A stretch of DNA of 64,000 nt from an uncultured Bacteroides sp. (GTDB taxonomy: Bacteria; Bacteroidota; Bacteroidia; Bacteroidales; Bacteroidaceae), in contig UQVZ01000014.1 of NCBI GenBank assembly GCA_900544675.1, forward strand, positions 22,975 through 86,974. Reading direction: 5' to 3'. The notes beneath the pieces were generated by a model, which had not been told where the DNA came from, did no database searches, and saw only the letters and a program-made list of their open reading frames with translations. The translations under genes and the position numbers were made by a program. Below are positions 53,928 to 63,061 of the stretch, one piece after another (positions within the stretch are counted from its first letter, which is position 1; every line of letters begins with the position of its first letter).

Positions 53928-54281
53928 TCATTTAAGTATCAACATACAACCACACACAATCAATGCACAACCAATCCACCGGTGTAACGGAACCGTTTCA
54001 TGGAAAAACAAGATGGCAGAAAACATGGCAATGACATAACTCAAACTTATCATTGGATAAGCCATGCTGAAAGGGAAGTTTTTCAGAATATACATCCATA
54101 ACAAAGACCCTGCACCATAACATAGCCCACAAGCAGCAAATTGCCAATTGCCCAACAATGACCACCAAAACTCACGGTACCAGCCAAACGGTAACATTTT
54201 CTGTAACGCAAATTTCAACAATACCTGTCCCGATGACAACAAGATGCATTGAAGAAGTGAGTATGGTAAAAGTTTCCACAT
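53928..54281 (-). CDS. Four-helix SMR/EamA-like membrane protein
   Basis: 117-residue integral membrane protein with four hydrophobic helices and the pattern QVLLKFALQ, FSMAYPMISLSYV and ERIGCALIVCGC-like end (here RWIGCALIVCGC). It resembles small multidrug-resistance-type proteins, including ArnE/ArnF flippase halves. Placed with a GT2 enzyme, it could flip a lipid-linked sugar or a lipid intermediate; this is inference. It lies 5 bp after the KS gene. Confidence 0.8.
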   Translation of the reverse strand: MWKLLPYSLLQCILLSSGQVLLKFALQKMLPFGWYREFWWSLLGNWQFAACGLCYGAGSLLWMYILKNFPFSMAYPMISLSYVIAMFSAILFFHETVPLHRWIGCALIVCGCMLILK

Positions 54282-54286
54282 AATCG

Positions 54287-56056
54287 TTATTGTTTTCTTA
54301 TTACCATTGCGACAGAAGTAACTCCCACCGGAACATCTTTCCCAGTCAGACGGAAAATCATATCATGCAAAATGGGAGTCACTTCATTATGATAACCTAT
54401 TAAGGCATTTTCAATTTTACCTTGTTGCATCAACATCTCGACATCATTCATACAGCGTTCCAATACCTCCTGCTCACCTAACTGCGTATAAGTAATATTA
54501 TATCCATGACAATGTGTATGGATTGCCAAAGAACCAGCTAACGTATTATGTGTGCTCTGCATGAACAATGTAGGACTTAATCCATACTCCCCTTCACGGC
54601 AAAGTTGCAAAAGAAATTTCTCACTATTTTCCAGCATACCATACGAAGTACCGATTACTATAGCATCCGGAGATTCGATACCCGCCTCCCGCAAAGCAGA
54701 AAGCGAAGTAATAAAAGCCGCCTTCTGCAATTTACACAACCGACGGGCCTCCATCGGTTTCATAAAATCCTTGATATCACCTAAAGACGAATCAGGCGTA
54801 GATCGGACAAGCGAAACAACAGCTGTCGAAACCGTATCGGCACAATCGGTTTTCTCTTCCACATGACAGGCACCGACACGTGAAAGAATCAAAGAAGAAT
54901 CATTGCCTCCAAAACCAAAACTATTGCACATTACATGATTCAATGAGACGTGATTTTCTCCCAGACTTGGGATTATGCCTTCAGACATGGGATTTTTCCA
55001 ACCCAAATTTGCCGGAATAAAACCATCTTGTAAAGCCAATAAACAAATCACCATTTCAATAGCGCCCGAAGCAGATGTCGTATGTCCTGTAAACGATTTT
55101 GTACTGGAAACCCAAGGCAATGCTTCGCCGAACACACGCTTCAATGCCCTACTTTCACTCAAGTCATTGTTAGGTGTGCCAGTACCATGCGCATTTATAT
55201 AATCTATTTCATGAGGCTCTATCCCTGCACTTTCCAATGCTTTTTGCATCGCAAGATAAGCTCCTTCGCCATTAGCTGATGATGCTGTCTGATGGAAAGC
55301 ATCGCATCTGTTTCCATATCCTGATAAAACTGCCAAAGGTTTTCCCCCTCGTCGATTTATCGAAACAGCACTTTCCATTACCATAAAGGCAGCCCCTTCA
55401 CCCAGATTCAATCCTCGCCGCGTATCGTCGAACGGACGGCAACGTTCTGTATCCAAAATCATCAACGAGTTAAACCCGTTCAAATGAAACAGACTGAGCG
55501 CCTCACTTCCTCCTGCGATTACCACATCCGCCCTCCCTGTCTGTATCAGTTCGGCACCTACAATCAATGCATTTGCAGCAGACGAACACGCTGTAGATAT
55601 AGTCGCCGTATGCTGTAAAGGAATCTTCCAATAATCAGCCATCAATCCTGTAGTAGAACCTGTATCGTGCGAACGCAATAAAGGTAAATAAGTATCGTTT
55701 TCCAACATATCCCCAAAATGTTGCTCTGTACGATCCATACCTCCCACGGTAGTCCCACACAGCAGATAAGCATCTTCGGCCGATACGCCAGACTGCTCCA
55801 ATGCCTCGCGGATTGCCACAAGTCCTAAAAGAGCCGTACGGTTATAAAGAGCATCAGCCGGAAGTCCCAGCATCGCCAGCAATTCGTCATCAGACAATTT
55901 CACTTCGCCACACGGCAATTCCCGATGGACGGATAGCAACCGATGCAGTTCTCTTATACCCGACCGGCCATCCAATAACGCTTTTTTCACCTCATTCTTA
56001 TTATTTCCTATAGCCGAAATGATACCCGCACCCGTTATATACACAGTTCTGTCCAT
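54287..56056 (-). CDS. Beta-ketoacyl-ACP synthase with C-terminal half-KS-like domain
   Basis: 589-residue protein. Residues 1 to about 400 form a complete KAS II-type ketosynthase with catalytic Cys157 (TACSSA), His290 (NAHGTGT) and His325 (KSFTGHT). Residues from about 420 resemble the N-terminal-type 'ketoacyl synthase, chain-length-factor-like' domain found in aryl-polyene clusters (SALREAGIESPDAIVIGTSYG split) and lack a catalytic Cys motif. It should extend the polyene by two carbons per cycle. An ACP gene lies 17 bp upstream. Confidence 0.88.
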   Translation of the reverse strand: MDRTVYITGAGIISAIGNNKNEVKKALLDGRSGIRELHRLLSVHRELPCGEVKLSDDELLAMLGLPADALYNRTALLGLVAIREALEQSGVSAEDAYLLCGTTVGGMDRTEQHFGDMLENDTYLPLLRSHDTGSTTGLMADYWKIPLQHTATISTACSSAANALIVGAELIQTGRADVVIAGGSEALSLFHLNGFNSLMILDTERCRPFDDTRRGLNLGEGAAFMVMESAVSINRRGGKPLAVLSGYGNRCDAFHQTASSANGEGAYLAMQKALESAGIEPHEIDYINAHGTGTPNNDLSESRALKRVFGEALPWVSSTKSFTGHTTSASGAIEMVICLLALQDGFIPANLGWKNPMSEGIIPSLGENHVSLNHVMCNSFGFGGNDSSLILSRVGACHVEEKTDCADTVSTAVVSLVRSTPDSSLGDIKDFMKPMEARRLCKLQKAAFITSLSALREAGIESPDAIVIGTSYGMLENSEKFLLQLCREGEYGLSPTLFMQSTHNTLAGSLAIHTHCHGYNITYTQLGEQEVLERCMNDVEMLMQQGKIENALIGYHNEVTPILHDMIFRLTGKDVPVGVTSVAMVIRKQ

Positions 56057-56073
56057 TCAATTCCTTTTTAAAA

Positions 56074-56331
56074 TCACTTTGTACGATGAAGAGTGATGTA
56101 TTCTGCCATCGTATGTATCGATTTAAAAATAGCTTTTCCTTGTGAAGGATCGCTAAGTTTTATACCGTAATTCTTTTCCAGCAACACAATCAGTTCGAGC
56201 GCATCTATCGAATCCAGACCAAGTCCATCGCCAAACAAAGGTGCATCATTGTCAATGTCCTCACTCGTAATATCTTCAAGGTTCAATACCTCTATTATTT
56301 GCTGTTTAAGTGTTTGAATCAGTTCTTCCAT
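56074..56331 (-). CDS. Acyl carrier protein
   Basis: 85-residue ACP with the phosphopantetheine serine in GLGLDSIDALELI. It is acidic, with a typical four-helix pattern. It lies between two ketosynthase genes and overlaps the upstream one by 26 bp. It is probably the main carrier for chain extension. Confidence 0.9.
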   Translation of the reverse strand: MEELIQTLKQQIIEVLNLEDITSEDIDNDAPLFGDGLGLDSIDALELIVLLEKNYGIKLSDPSQGKAIFKSIHTMAEYITLHRTK

Positions 56332-58165
56332 AATCTTTTTTTAATATATATAAAGTCGCTTCAAAATGTTCTGTATTCTCAATTTCAATCCATCCGCCTA
56401 TCACGCTGTCCGTATCCGTATCGGCAAAAGCCTGAGCCATCAGTTGACGCACTTGCCGAGGGTTATCCTGCAACACGTAATTGGTTTCACCATGATAATG
56501 ATTACGTATGGCTATTTCGCCTGTCAGTATATTGGGCAAAGTATATATGAATGCAGAAGGGCTTGGATAATATTCATCCGGATAGCGGATAGTGTTCTGA
56601 TATGCCCTGTCGGCACACAGTGAAGCACTACGCCCTACTATAATCACCGCACGGTCTGCTCTGCCTACAAACCTTGTCACACCTTCGGTTTCAGCTTCGG
56701 ATTCCAACAACAATTCCGATGCTATAAATCCCAATTTACATAAAGGATCCATCTTATAATATTTCGGATAATTCCTCACGTACTTTTGATACAACTCTTT
56801 CAGCATATCCATGCCACATCCTTCAGTTTCTATCCTTTCCCCGTCAACAACAGCTTCATGTTCCGTTACATGCACTGTATGAGTTATTGTATAGGCAATA
56901 AAAGAACCAGCCTTCTCTGTACATGCGTTTTCACCAGTCCAAGATAACGATTGCAAATCCTGATGGCAACTATTGCATGCACCGACCGGAACATTCGAGC
57001 TGAAAGCATCACCCGACTGCCTTTTTCTTTTCCCAAAATATATCGCTGCATTACATCCGCCAAAGCCAGACATCATCTTTAAAAATGAAATTCCTACAGC
57101 TTTACGGTGGACATGAGATAAATTGACATTACGACTTACCCCCAAATTTTCAAAACCTTTTGTCGCCAATACAATATGATCGTCCAACGCTTCCATTGAG
57201 ATAAGGGTTTCAAGCACTCCCGAAGCTCCTAACGTATGACCAAAATAACCTTTTAATCCGTTAGCCGGAAGCCTATCTAATCCCGCCCGAGAAAGAGCAA
57301 CAGCCTCCATTTCGTCATTGAATAAAGTAGCCGTACCATGAACGTTAACAAATGCCAAGTCGGACAATGCCTGCCTGTCAAGCACACTTTTCAGTGAACG
57401 AAAAGCCCCTTCGGCAGTCTTAGAGGGACTCGAAACATGAAATGCATCATTCCGGCTTGCACAACTAAGAATCTGCCATGCTTCCGACACTTCGGACACG
57501 GCTTCTGTTCTTGCATACACAATACATGCAGCTGCTTCTCCCAAATTCAACCCTGTACGTTCTTCATCAAACGGCCGGCATAAATTATCCGATAAAGCCT
57601 TGAGCGACTGAAAACCACTCACAATAAAAGGAGACAATACATCTGCACCAATTACAACTGCATAACTACAATATCCAGCTTCCAACATACGGAGAGCTGC
57701 CATTTGGGCACTCAATCCGGAAATACAGGCATTACATACCACCAAAGGTTCATTGGGATTATGAAACCAACCTGTTATTTGACGGGCTGCTTCCGTCAGC
57801 AAAACACGGCAAGAAGAATAAGACTCATGACATTTTTCATCCAACAATCCAACATTCCCCTTCGTTGTAGCAATGATAAAACATACACGTTTATCATCAG
57901 GACGGACACCTGTCCCCTGCAACGCACGGGCTGCTGCCAAAATCGCCATCCGTTCAAACTTTGTATAAGTTTCATCAATTCCTTCCGCAAGGCAAGCATC
58001 GGCCAAAACAGAGTCATCCATCATAGAAGCTACAAACGGTTCAGGCAATCCCCATTTCCCGACATACGTACAGAGTCGGGTCTCGCCTGCCTTTACACAC
58101 TCGTAATTGGCACGTGTGCCCATTGCGAGCGGAGATACTATGTAGTCTGACAATTTGACAACCAT
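56306..58165 (-). CDS. Divergent beta-ketoacyl synthase with C-terminal half-KS-like domain
   Basis: 619-residue protein. Its ketosynthase part retains Cys147 (CNACISG instead of the usual TACSS), His276 (NVHGTAT) and His310 (GYFGHTLGAS), so it may be active despite divergence. The C-terminal third (from about 430) parallels that of the neighbouring KS (PNILTGEIAIRNHYHGETNY in short form) and looks like a chain-length-factor-type half domain. The ATG at 58165 overlaps the thioesterase stop as TGATG; a GTG at 58168 is possible. It may pair with the other KS as a heterodimer. Confidence 0.85.
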   Translation of the reverse strand: MVVKLSDYIVSPLAMGTRANYECVKAGETRLCTYVGKWGLPEPFVASMMDDSVLADACLAEGIDETYTKFERMAILAAARALQGTGVRPDDKRVCFIIATTKGNVGLLDEKCHESYSSCRVLLTEAARQITGWFHNPNEPLVVCNACISGLSAQMAALRMLEAGYCSYAVVIGADVLSPFIVSGFQSLKALSDNLCRPFDEERTGLNLGEAAACIVYARTEAVSEVSEAWQILSCASRNDAFHVSSPSKTAEGAFRSLKSVLDRQALSDLAFVNVHGTATLFNDEMEAVALSRAGLDRLPANGLKGYFGHTLGASGVLETLISMEALDDHIVLATKGFENLGVSRNVNLSHVHRKAVGISFLKMMSGFGGCNAAIYFGKRKRQSGDAFSSNVPVGACNSCHQDLQSLSWTGENACTEKAGSFIAYTITHTVHVTEHEAVVDGERIETEGCGMDMLKELYQKYVRNYPKYYKMDPLCKLGFIASELLLESEAETEGVTRFVGRADRAVIIVGRSASLCADRAYQNTIRYPDEYYPSPSAFIYTLPNILTGEIAIRNHYHGETNYVLQDNPRQVRQLMAQAFADTDTDSVIGGWIEIENTEHFEATLYILKKDYGRTDSNT

Positions 58166-58581
58166 CACTCAAGCCATTGTTTTTTCCATGCCTCGTAAAA
58201 CGGAGGATTGTACCACACCAACTGATAGTCTGTATCAGTAAAAACCTGTACCGAATGCCCGGTAGCAATCAAACCATTGTCTTCCGAATCATGAATTTCA
58301 TAATCGAATACAATCTTAGCTGCATCTGTCGGACAATATTTAATTGTTATTACCGGATGCATACCGTAAACCAACGGCCTCTTATACTGAAAATTCAACT
58401 CTACCAATGGAGCGAAGTAGCCATTCCGGAATATTTTCATATATCCCAAATCGTACTTCTTTCCGAACGCTTCACGTGCATCTTCAAAATACAGCGAATA
58501 AGACCCATGCCAAACGACATTCATTGAATCTACTTCACTAAAACGTATATCAAATGCTATGCTTTCTGCAAGTTCCTTCAT
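58165..58581 (-). CDS. Hotdog acyl-CoA/ACP thioesterase
   Basis: 138-residue protein of the 4-hydroxybenzoyl-CoA thioesterase/YbgC group. The active-site segment FSEVDSMNVVWHGSY contains the conserved aspartate, and YFEDAREAF follows. It could release or edit acyl chains. It is translationally coupled on both sides, overlapping the dehydratase-like gene by 4 bp. Confidence 0.87.
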   Translation of the reverse strand: MKELAESIAFDIRFSEVDSMNVVWHGSYSLYFEDAREAFGKKYDLGYMKIFRNGYFAPLVELNFQYKRPLVYGMHPVITIKYCPTDAAKIVFDYEIHDSEDNGLIATGHSVQVFTDTDYQLVWYNPPFYEAWKKQWLE

Positions 58582-59006
58582 TGTATGGCTATTTTCATTT
58601 CTGCTGTTGCAATAACCTCGTCTCCGATACGGGTTTCCGCATCTACTAAAGTCATGCCAAATACTTCTTCCTTCACGTATATCACAGTATCAAGCGTTTC
58701 GCCTACTATCGGCATCCGCGACAGATGAAAACGACTGACAGCTCCGATAAAACCAATCTTTACGGGCAAACCGCTTATAAGGTTATAATATCCAAGGCGT
58801 GCCGCACACGTTTGTGCCATATTCTCAATCACTCCTGTAGCCAACATTTTACCATCAGAGGCAAAAAGCGTATCCTGACAGACCGTAAAACAGGTACGAG
58901 TCTGCTCTTTATCGTAATACGTCAATCTATCTATCATAATAAACGGATAGCGTTGCGGCAAAATATCTTGTGGCTTTATGTCCAAAAATCGTAAAAATTG
59001 AACCAT
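58578..59006 (-). CDS. Second hotdog dehydratase-like protein (ApeP-like)
   Basis: 142-residue FabZ-like hotdog protein. LPQRYPFIMIDRL matches the N-terminal FabZ signature, and GVIENMAQTCAARLGY the helix with the catalytic glutamate. I chose ATG 59006 (MVQFLRF) because it gives the normal FabZ-like length; an upstream extension to 59060 is open but lies deep in the preceding acyltransferase gene. It resembles the second dehydratase of aryl-polyene clusters. Confidence 0.82.
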   Translation of the reverse strand: MVQFLRFLDIKPQDILPQRYPFIMIDRLTYYDKEQTRTCFTVCQDTLFASDGKMLATGVIENMAQTCAARLGYYNLISGLPVKIGFIGAVSRFHLSRMPIVGETLDTVIYVKEEVFGMTLVDAETRIGDEVIATAEMKIAIQ

Positions 59007-59842
59007 TGTGTCGGATATTGTTTGATTATTTTCTCTAACTCCATAACAAAACTTCGGCAAAGTGCCTCCTTATCTGTCCCATATAACTTCCGTACATATA
59101 TTTTATATGATTTCATGCCTGTTTTCATCACAAAAACAGACAATACCGGAATTCTGCGTTGCACAGCTATGGCAAAAGGTCCGAGGGGAAACTTAGCCGC
59201 CTCACCCAGAAACTGACATGTTATGCTACGAGGCGAACCAAAAATACGATCACCCGGCATACTGACAATATTACCATCCCGCAGTGCATTGTTAAGCATA
59301 AAGACATGCGACATATCTTGGCAAACTGGCACCATCTGCACACCATGCCCCGCAAACATCCGCATACGTGACGACATTACCGTCTCTGTTTCGCCGGCAA
59401 AGACCAATGCATAGAAAGTCTTATGCCGAGGCTTTAAAGAATAACCTGCCAACTCATAATTGCCAATATGCGAACTAAGTTGCAGAAATCCTTCTTTTCC
59501 AGCTTCCAGCTCATCAAAAATCTCTTGTCCTTCTACCTCAAAACGGAACTTATGACCGGCATAAGCCGCAAAACGGTCAACAATGATTTGCCCAAAACGA
59601 AAATGATTGAAATAGACATAAACAAATGACTTCCATGGAGACATCGCAAACCGATACCGATAGAACCTATAACTTGCCAAGTATCCTTTGTGTCTGAAAA
59701 GCATATAGAAAGGAACCATCCACCCCATACACCAATAAGGCACAAATAAAGATGTATAACGAAACCATCGGATAAGCGCATGCTGCATCCATCGAGTCCC
59801 TCCTGTAGTACCGGTCCAACCCGTATGTTCCAATTCCACCAT
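58976..59842 (-). CDS. LpxL/HtrB-type acyltransferase
   Basis: 288-residue lysophospholipid/lipid A late acyltransferase-like protein with an N-terminal hydrophobic region and the catalytic H(X)4E motif in SSHIGNYELAGY, followed by a MPGDRIFGSPR segment typical of the family. It is shorter in its periplasm-facing part than E. coli LpxL. It could attach the polyene acyl chain to a lipid acceptor. It lies 18 bp after an ACP gene, its likely acyl donor. Confidence 0.87.
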   Translation of the reverse strand: MVELEHTGWTGTTGGTRWMQHALIRWFRYTSLFVPYWCMGWMVPFYMLFRHKGYLASYRFYRYRFAMSPWKSFVYVYFNHFRFGQIIVDRFAAYAGHKFRFEVEGQEIFDELEAGKEGFLQLSSHIGNYELAGYSLKPRHKTFYALVFAGETETVMSSRMRMFAGHGVQMVPVCQDMSHVFMLNNALRDGNIVSMPGDRIFGSPRSITCQFLGEAAKFPLGPFAIAVQRRIPVLSVFVMKTGMKSYKIYVRKLYGTDKEALCRSFVMELEKIIKQYPTQWFNFYDFWT

Positions 59843-59860
59843 TACTTGTTATAGCAACGA

Positions 59861-60112
59861 TCAATTATTAACTTTTCGTTCTATATAATCGCAAAACTTA
59901 CTGAATGTATCTACATCCTGCATTTCTTCCGGCTTGATTTTAAAACCGAAGTTTTTGTCAACGATAACCACAATATCCACAAAATCGAGCGAATCTATGC
60001 CCATATCATCCTTCAATTTTGCATCAGGAGTGATTTTATCTTCTTCTATCTCGAGATCATCGATTAGAAAATTACGTACTTTTTCTTCTATTTCCGTTCT
60101 TGTCATAATCAT
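59861..60112 (-). CDS. Acyl carrier protein
   Basis: 83-residue ACP, the most FabC/AcpP-like of the three, with DDMGIDSLDFVDIVVIV carrying the phosphopantetheine serine. The start may be ATG 60112 or ATG 60106. It sits between the methyltransferase and the LpxL-type acyltransferase. Confidence 0.92.
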   Translation of the reverse strand: MIMTRTEIEEKVRNFLIDDLEIEEDKITPDAKLKDDMGIDSLDFVDIVVIVDKNFGFKIKPEEMQDVDTFSKFCDYIERKVNN

Positions 60113-60116
60113 AAAT

Positions 60117-61220
60117 TTATTTAAGTTTACAAACTAAAATACTATGTCCATGCCCTAAACCATCATATATATGATCTATGCAAAGACCTGCAGCGCCGAT
60201 GCATGATTCCAAATCTTCTGTATGATACATTTTACTATTCCCATTCGCCAAAGCCGCAAAATACAGAGAAGTCATCGTAAGAGCCAACGCCGCAGGTTCA
60301 TACCTCTGCCGGTCCCATAGAGTTTCCATAATGTACAGCCTTGTATCGGTTGTCATTACCTCACGAACTCTCTTCAGAATACTCACGATTTCTGCCATAC
60401 TGAAACAGTCCAAAAACTGGCTCATCCAAACAGCGTCCACCTGCTTTTCCTTCGGGAAATGTTGAGCCTCATCCAGCAGATTGATACCATAACCATGAAT
60501 GCGGTCCGCTCCCGGCTTACCTTCAATCTGCTTTAGCATCATTGCTATCTGTTGCGGAAGGTCTAATACAGTAACCTCCACCTGTCTGTCGTAACCGACA
60601 CAACGCAACGCCCACTTGCCTGTATTGCCACCCACATCAAGTAACGTACGAGGTTTACAAGCTTCAAACACAATCTTCAAAGCCTCCTCAAAGGAATGAT
60701 CACTATAAAAATGGTCAAAAGCGAACCACGATTTCTGCACTTCTTCTGGCAAAGCAGACAAACCTTCATAAATGGTCGCCCAATCTCCGAAATGACGAAG
60801 CCCCTCCGGACTGCCTTGAATAAAGGATTCTTCCAAACGGAACCAACCTTCATAATTGACATCATGATTAAAACAGATATCAACACGGGTAGCAGGATCT
60901 ACCAGCAAGAACCATCCTGTTTTAGCAAGCTTATAACGTCCTGTCTGTTCGTCTATCAGCACAGTTCCGATACAAAGAGAAGCTTCAAGCAAGCATTTCA
61001 CGGCATAATCACTAAGTCCGCTCAGACGGCAGATGTCTGCACGCTCTAACCCGTCGTCATGATTGCGCAGCATCTCCAGTATCCCATATTTCAACATGAT
61101 ACGTGTCGCCTGAAAGATTGCCGGTCCCCATGCGATAAATTGTGCACGAAGCTGTGCTTCATGAGCCGAAAGGCGGTCGGCTGTATAGGCTTTATGAAGG
61201 GCAGGTGAAAGTTTCATCAT
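60117..61220 (-). CDS. SAM-dependent O-methyltransferase-like protein
   Basis: 367-residue class I methyltransferase of the acetylserotonin-OMT/RdmB type. An N-terminal winged-helix dimerisation domain (about 25-110, YGILEMLRNHDDGLERADIC split) is followed by a Rossmann domain with SAM motif LLDVGGNTGKWAL near residue 190 and a VWMSQFLDCFS segment. In aryl-polyene clusters a methyltransferase modifies the aryl head, and this is the likely role. It overlaps the next gene upstream by 4 bp. Confidence 0.87.
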   Translation of the reverse strand: MMKLSPALHKAYTADRLSAHEAQLRAQFIAWGPAIFQATRIMLKYGILEMLRNHDDGLERADICRLSGLSDYAVKCLLEASLCIGTVLIDEQTGRYKLAKTGWFLLVDPATRVDICFNHDVNYEGWFRLEESFIQGSPEGLRHFGDWATIYEGLSALPEEVQKSWFAFDHFYSDHSFEEALKIVFEACKPRTLLDVGGNTGKWALRCVGYDRQVEVTVLDLPQQIAMMLKQIEGKPGADRIHGYGINLLDEAQHFPKEKQVDAVWMSQFLDCFSMAEIVSILKRVREVMTTDTRLYIMETLWDRQRYEPAALALTMTSLYFAALANGNSKMYHTEDLESCIGAAGLCIDHIYDGLGHGHSILVCKLK

Positions 61221-61783
61221 TCTACAACTTCAAGAAGTCCATCAGCAAGATAACGGTACACACTAATGGCACGTGCTTTGAATACCGGCGCCAATAAGCC
61301 TTTCACCTTTTTAAATTCAAATTCACACACCACTTTATTCGTATTCTTTTCAACGAGTTGCATGGTTCCGTTTATCAAAGCTCCTCCAGCTTTCCGGTGA
61401 AATCCCCATATCATGCCTCCTGCATTACCTACATTCATCGATGAAACATAAACTTTCAATGTATATTCAGCGTCTACATCCGCTTCTGCCATTGTCAGTT
61501 TCGTATCCGCTTTCCTCTTTTCGTTAAAGTAAGTAATGAAACTTGCATGTCCGCGGTCAACATCTGCCACAAACTTTTCATACTTTTCAAGGCTTTGTGC
61601 ACCATAGTAAACATCAGCCGGCTCGTCTTTCCCGTCAATAATCGTCCGATGGTCATCGATAAGTACATTAGCCACTACCTCTTGCTTAAAGACAGAGATA
61701 TCGCCGCTAACCAATTTCACCGGATCAGCCGCATGAAGCATGGAAATGCTCCATAAAAAGACAAAAAACAATACAATTCTGTT
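61217..61783 (-). CDS. Exported protein of unknown function in the lipid operon
   Basis: 188-residue protein from ATG 61783, with a signal peptide (MNRIVLFFVFLWSISMLHAA). The mature part is a mixed alpha/beta domain without cysteines other than one near the C-terminus. The frame extends to 61825 and would then overlap the KS gene, but the shorter form gives a clean signal peptide. I do not recognise a family. Its place in the operon suggests periplasmic handling of the product. Confidence 0.7.
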   Translation of the reverse strand, partial: NRIVLFFVFLWSISMLHAADPVKLVSGDISVFKQEVVANVLIDDHRTIIDGKDEPADVYYGAQSLEKYEKFVADVDRGHASFITYFNEKRKADTKLTMAEADVDAEYTLKVYVSSMNVGNAGGMIWGFHRKAGGALINGTMQLVEKNTNKVVCEFEFKKVKGLLAPVFKARAISVYRYLADGLLEVVE

Positions 61784-61811
61784 CATAACGCTTATTTCTT
61801 TAGATATGTTA

Positions 61812-63047
61812 TCATTCTTTCTCATGCACAGCTTTTATCACAAGAGCACTATTCGTTCCTCCAAAACCAAAACTGTTGCTTAATACTGTTTCTAAAGGTG
61901 TATCCACGGTCGTGGTAGCCAGTTTCAATGATTGTGCATATTCATCGGGATGTTCCAAGTTGATGTTAGGCGCTACAAAATGGTTCTGCATCATGATGAT
62001 AGAGTAAACTATCTCGCTTGCACCTGCCATCCAACATTCATGTCCTGTCATCGATTTAGTAGAACTGATCCATGCATGTTTGCCTGCAAACAGACGCGTC
62101 AACGCCTTTGCTTCATACATATCCCCTTGAGGAGTAGAAGTGGCATGTGCATTGATATAATCAATATCATCCGGAGTCAAACCGGCATCCTTCAACGCAC
62201 GCGACATTGCTATCACACATCCCTCGTCACTAGGCTGTGATATACCTCCGCCATTACTCGAAAATCCATAGCCTACTACTTCACATAATATTTTAGCGCC
62301 GCGTGCCTTAGCATGTTCATAATCCTCCAGCACAAGCGCAGCGGCACCTCCGCTCGGAATAAGTCCGTCACGGTCTTTATCAAACGGACGACTGGCCTTT
62401 GCCGGTTCATCCATACGGACAGAAAAAGCCCTCAGGGCATCAAACGATGCCATCGAATAATAATTGGTCTCTTGAGCCCCTCCACACAATATTACATCTT
62501 GCAGTCCTTGTTTAATCAGCATATATCCTAACCCTATCGAATGGCTTCCGCTGGCACAAGCTGCGCTGACCGTAAAGTTAACGCCCCTAAGATGAAATAT
62601 CGTACACAGGTTCATATTAACTGTAGAATTCATCGACTGAAAGACCAGACCGTAACCCAACATCTCCGTATCATGCTTCTCGTCCATGATTCTTGCCGAC
62701 TCTACCACAGGCTTGGCAGACGAATCATTGCCAAAAATGCAGCCCACCTCATTCTGCATCAGATAATTATCGTCTATCTGCGCCATAAGGAATGCCTGCC
62801 GGCTTGCCATATAGGCAAACTCAGCTTCTTCCGACATGCCTGCACGTGTATGCCGATCAAGGTCTTTACGTGTTATTACCGGTTTCTCTACCATCCCCAT
62901 CAGTCCCGAACGATAACCATAAGCTATACGCTCTTTATCCAGACCGATGCCCGATTTCCCGTTGTAGAGCGAATCTTTTACCGTTTCAATATCTGTTCCC
63001 AAGCATGACCATATTCCCATGCCTGTTATCACCACTCTTCTATCCAT
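61812..63047 (-). CDS. FabF-type beta-ketoacyl-ACP synthase
   Basis: 411-residue KAS with catalytic Cys164 (SAACASGSH), His301 (NAHATSTP) and His336 (KSMTGHE), and the C-terminal NSFGFGGTNSALV. It has standard length and no extra domain, unlike the other two KS genes. It probably performs initiation or chain extension with the ketoreductase encoded 14 bp upstream. Confidence 0.92.
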   Translation of the reverse strand: MDRRVVITGMGIWSCLGTDIETVKDSLYNGKSGIGLDKERIAYGYRSGLMGMVEKPVITRKDLDRHTRAGMSEEAEFAYMASRQAFLMAQIDDNYLMQNEVGCIFGNDSSAKPVVESARIMDEKHDTEMLGYGLVFQSMNSTVNMNLCTIFHLRGVNFTVSAACASGSHSIGLGYMLIKQGLQDVILCGGAQETNYYSMASFDALRAFSVRMDEPAKASRPFDKDRDGLIPSGGAAALVLEDYEHAKARGAKILCEVVGYGFSSNGGGISQPSDEGCVIAMSRALKDAGLTPDDIDYINAHATSTPQGDMYEAKALTRLFAGKHAWISSTKSMTGHECWMAGASEIVYSIIMMQNHFVAPNINLEHPDEYAQSLKLATTTVDTPLETVLSNSFGFGGTNSALVIKAVHEKE

Positions 63048-63061
63048 CAGCCTTTCTCAGT

